From Elusimicrobium minutum Pei191 (GTDB taxonomy: Bacteria; Elusimicrobiota; Elusimicrobia; Elusimicrobiales; Elusimicrobiaceae): a stretch of DNA of 64,000 nt. The notes under the pieces were generated by a model, which searched no databases, had not been told where the DNA came from, and was given only the letters and a program-made list of their open reading frames with translations. The position numbers and the translations under genes are program-made. Below, piece after piece: positions 61,228 to 64,000 of the stretch. The DNA is taken from the NCBI RefSeq assembly GCF_000020145.1, contig NC_010644.1, forward strand, positions 1,178,001-1,242,000. Direction: 5' to 3'. Each line of letters starts with the position of its first letter. The first letter of the stretch is position 1.

Positions 61228-63173
61228 AATTTTATTTTAACTAACCTCGCTGAATTAATTATTACTGCTATTATGCCGATTACGCCGAATATAGCAACCA
61301 AAAACGGCGTAACAAGGCCTTTGTTTAAAAGAAAAGCTATAAGCAAAACATTGAAAATAAGAGATATGCAGATATTTTCAAGTATATTACCGTTTACGAT
61401 TTTAAATAATTTTTTTAATTCCATAAGGGCAAACATATCTTTGCGGTCTACCAAAATGTCCACCCAGTTAGAGTGCGCGGAGCTGCTTGATTTATAAGAT
61501 AAACTGGCATCAGCCTCCAACAGCGCCAAAACGTCGTTAAACCCGTCGCCCACCATAACCACTTTTCTGCCCTCGGCCTGGCTTTTGCGAACCATCGCCG
61601 CCTTGGCTTCCGGTAATATTGATGAGTGGAAAGGGACTCCGCCCAAAAGCCCCGAAATATATGATACCGTTTTACTGCCGTCGCCCGAGATAAGAACAAT
61701 TTCCTTGCCTTCGCTTTTAAGCCATTCAACCGTTTCTACCGCGCCCGCTCTGATTTCATCGGTCAGTGTTATAAAACCCAAAAATTCTTTATTTAAAGCC
61801 ACGCAGATAATAATTTCATTATCAGACCCGCGGTTAAGTTCTTTGGCTTTTATGCCTTCTTCAATAATCCAGTTTTGGTTGCCGACTAAAATTGTGTTTT
61901 TACCGCTTTTCGCTTTTACGCCGCTGCCGGGCAATACTTCTAAAGAAGTTATAGCGTCCGGCGTTATATTGTTTTTAGCGCAGTATCTTTTTAAAGCCTG
62001 GCTGTAAGCGTCTGTCATACTTTGCTCAGCAGTAAGAGCATATTTTAAAATTAATGTTTTATTATCCGCTTTAATGGGAAACACATCACTGACTTCCAAT
62101 ATACCGTTAGTAATAGTTCCTGTTTTATCAAAGAAAACAAGGTCAGCCTCTTTAAAGGTTTTTAAAGAATTTCTGTTTTGTATTAATATATTGTTGCCGG
62201 CTGCGCCTTTCCTTCCGAAATAAGAGCTTAAACTAAAACACAAAGCAAAAGCCGGCGGACACGCAAGCGCAAACAAAAACAAAATAAGACTTAAATAATA
62301 TTCTAAATTTGAAAAAGAATTTTTGTAGGCCGCTAACAGGCAAAACACCAAAATCCCAATCAATATTGGAAGGCCTACTGTTTTAGCGTATCTGTCCAAA
62401 GGGTTTTTATTAAGACTTTTTTTAAGTTCGCTGTTTTTTAGATTTTTTACTATAGAAAAAATTTCCGATTGGGAAAGAATGCAGCCCGCCTCAATATAAA
62501 TATCCTTAAGTTTATTTATAGTGCCACCGTAAACATTTTCCCCTTCACACTTAGCGGCGGGCATAGCGTTGCCCGTGATAATGGTTTCTTCAATTTCGGT
62601 TTTACCCTTTACTATAAAGCCGTCGGTAGGAATAACTTCCCCTGATTTTACAAGCAAAATATCGCCCCTTTTTATTTCGGAAGCGAAAATCTTTTTCTCC
62701 TCATCATCAACAACCCTGCGCGCGGACTTGGGCAAAACATCTTCAACTTTACCTATAAAAGCCTGGGTGCCCTCACCTTCTTTGGCAAAGCTTGCGTATA
62801 CCATATTAATAACGGCAACGTTAAGCACCGTAATAATAAATAAATTATTTACGGCCCCTATTGTTTTTACCGTTAAAAATAAATGCATGCAGCTAAATAA
62901 CAGACCTGAAAGTATTGATATTGAGGCAAGGGTATTAAAAGTAAATTTAAATTTCTTAATATCCTCTAAAGCTTTATTAAACAAATGCCCGCCGAAAAGA
63001 AAACACGCCAAAGCAGACAAGATAAAGATACCCAATTTTACGTTTTTAAAGTGAACGGAAAAAATGACAAGAAACATAAATAAAAAAGACAGTCCCGCCC
63101 GTATTTGGTAAGAGCTGGCGGGTAAAAACATTTTTCTTCGTCCTTGTCTGGGCGTGTTATCTTTTTTTAGCAT
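61224..63173 (-). CDS. divergent P-type ATPase (P1B-like) with altered signature motifs
   Basis: The 649 residues have the P1B layout without a metal-binding N-terminal domain: four membrane helices, actuator domain, two helices, P/N domains and two helices. The phosphorylated Asp349 is intact (DKTGT), as is GDGFND (542-547). However, the actuator TGES is TGNA (200-203, catalytic Glu replaced by Asn), the metal-site CPC is CPP (305-307), and the SEHP His-Pro of the nucleotide domain is missing. Loss of ion selectivity or of dephosphorylation is possible. The first ATG has no Shine-Dalgarno; an alternative ATG at 63131 has AGGA nine bases upstream. Confidence 0.78.
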   Translation of the reverse strand: MLKKDNTPRQGRRKMFLPASSYQIRAGLSFLFMFLVIFSVHFKNVKLGIFILSALACFLFGGHLFNKALEDIKKFKFTFNTLASISILSGLLFSCMHLFLTVKTIGAVNNLFIITVLNVAVINMVYASFAKEGEGTQAFIGKVEDVLPKSARRVVDDEEKKIFASEIKRGDILLVKSGEVIPTDGFIVKGKTEIEETIITGNAMPAAKCEGENVYGGTINKLKDIYIEAGCILSQSEIFSIVKNLKNSELKKSLNKNPLDRYAKTVGLPILIGILVFCLLAAYKNSFSNLEYYLSLILFLFALACPPAFALCFSLSSYFGRKGAAGNNILIQNRNSLKTFKEADLVFFDKTGTITNGILEVSDVFPIKADNKTLILKYALTAEQSMTDAYSQALKRYCAKNNITPDAITSLEVLPGSGVKAKSGKNTILVGNQNWIIEEGIKAKELNRGSDNEIIICVALNKEFLGFITLTDEIRAGAVETVEWLKSEGKEIVLISGDGSKTVSYISGLLGGVPFHSSILPEAKAAMVRKSQAEGRKVVMVGDGFNDVLALLEADASLSYKSSSSAHSNWVDILVDRKDMFALMELKKLFKIVNGNILENICISLIFNVLLIAFLLNKGLVTPFLVAIFGVIGIIAVIINSARLVKIKL

Positions 63174-63185
63174 TGTAAATTATAA

Positions 63186-64000
63186 TTAATAGAATCTGCT
63201 TTCAACGGTTCTGCGTACGCCCTGATCAGAAAGAAGCCTTCTTATTTTCACGTCATATTTTCTGGCGTTGGCGGGATCAAGTTTTTTGGCTATTATATAA
63301 TTAGCCGCGGCGGAAACATTGTCTTCCAAAGCTAAAATATCGCCCATAAGTTCGTAGGTGGGAACAAACCTCGGGTCAAGTTGTTTTGATATCAAAAGTT
63401 CGCTTAAAGCGCCGCCCAGGTCGTGGTTTTTAAAAAACATTTCAGCTAAATAATAACGCGCAACGGCGTTGTTAGGCGCGAGCTCAACAGCCATTTTAAA
63501 ATCATCAAGAGCGTCGGCGTACATATTATTTAATTTTAAAGCGCGCCCTCTTTCAAGATACGCTTTACCGTAAGAAGGTTTTAAATTTATAACCCTGGTC
63601 TGGTCTAAAGCGGCGTTAAGATAGTCACCTATGTCATAATAAAACAACCCTCTGTTATAATAAGCCAGCCAGCCGTCCTTATTTATGTTTATAGCCTTAT
63701 GGAAATCATTATACGCTTTAATGCCTTCGCCCGCGTTATAAAACGCTATGCCCCTGTTTACAAGCGCGTTATAATAATTGGGCCTTGCTCTCAAGGCTTC
63801 GTTAAGATAAATAATAGCGTTATAATACTGGCCTCTGTCAATATAAAAAGCTCCTAAATTATTTAAAATTTTAGCGTCGTTAGGATTAAGTTTTACCGCT
63901 TTTAAATAGTCTTTTTCAGCGTAATCAAGATGCTGCTGCCTGAGTTTTAAATCTTTAAAAGAAATAGCGGCCGCAATTTTTTCATGCACCATGGCGCGGT
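63186..64000 (-). CDS. TPR-repeat protein (5' part outside the window)
   Basis: The frame is open to the edge of the window and no ribosome site precedes the first in-window ATG (63992), so the gene probably continues. About 270 residues are visible. They form at least six TPR repeats, e.g. AYYNRGLFYYDIGDYLNAA and AKILNNLGAFYIDRGQYYNA, ending with RRTVESRFY. It precedes the P-type ATPase by 12 bases. Role unknown; TPR proteins of this kind bind partners in the cytoplasm or periplasm. Confidence 0.8.
   Translation of the reverse strand, partial: RAMVHEKIAAAISFKDLKLRQQHLDYAEKDYLKAVKLNPNDAKILNNLGAFYIDRGQYYNAIIYLNEALRARPNYYNALVNRGIAFYNAGEGIKAYNDFHKAININKDGWLAYYNRGLFYYDIGDYLNAALDQTRVINLKPSYGKAYLERGRALKLNNMYADALDDFKMAVELAPNNAVARYYLAEMFFKNHDLGGALSELLISKQLDPRFVPTYELMGDILALEDNVSAAANYIIAKKLDPANARKYDVKIRRLLSDQGVRRTVESRFY

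Overview
The window is a gene-dense stretch of about 40% GC from an anaerobic, fermentative, diderm bacterium. The gene families fit the phylum Elusimicrobiota (relatives of Elusimicrobium minutum): type IV pilin paralogues with a near-identical leader, a Pfa-like lipid/polyketide megasynthase, a ferredoxin-type group 4 [NiFe] hydrogenase, a PGI of the transaldolase-fused type, and no aerobic respiratory genes. This placement rests on gene content and recall; no database search was run. Nearly all genes are on the minus strand, so operons read from high to low coordinates.

Layout. 1-590: the start of an HK97-type phage capsid gene, preceded by a near-consensus promoter, a roughly 110-nt leader with a terminator hairpin, and a 32-codon ORF that ends on the capsid start. 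573-6091: ddl, a small membrane protein and two O-antigen ligase/polymerase proteins with TPR tails. 6173-11492: coiled-coil protein, folC, murA, prmC. 11535-14208: an unknown plus-strand gene, two type IV pilins and prfA. 14300-25629: an acyl-CoA carboxyltransferase, an Sfp-type phosphopantetheinyl transferase and a 3008-residue synthase (KS-AT-KS-4xACP-KR-DH). 25862-32967: TPR protein, a PTS-type EIIA plus amino-acid permease pair, a secreted trypsin-like protease with a membrane protein, an ACT-domain protein and a pilin gene that has lost its ATG. 33016-40718: HU, gpsA, plsY, hflX, miaA, a PilZ protein, miaB, pgi. 40766-49887: rpiB, gmhA and an eight-gene MoxR/Bat operon. 50059-59900: a 12-gene energy-converting [NiFe] hydrogenase operon with its maturation protease. 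60044-64000: an anchored lipoprotein-like or membrane protein, queF, a degenerate P-type ATPase and a TPR protein cut by the window edge.

How the genes work together. The megasynthase operon carries its own PPTase and a carboxyltransferase that could supply carboxylated extender units, so it resembles a self-contained secondary-lipid locus. All four carrier domains have Thr where phosphopantetheine is normally attached to Ser; this is the most striking observation. The hydrogenase operon encodes B, C, D, H and I homologues plus A-, J- and K-like subunits and three L/M/N antiporter subunits, but no NADH module. It therefore most likely couples ferredoxin oxidation and H2 evolution to ion pumping. 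The remainder is cell-wall synthesis (ddl, murA), phospholipid synthesis (plsY, gpsA), tRNA modification (miaA, miaB, queF) and translation termination (prfA, prmC).

No tRNA, rRNA, CRISPR array or insertion sequence was recognised, and no gap between genes exceeds 300 bases.
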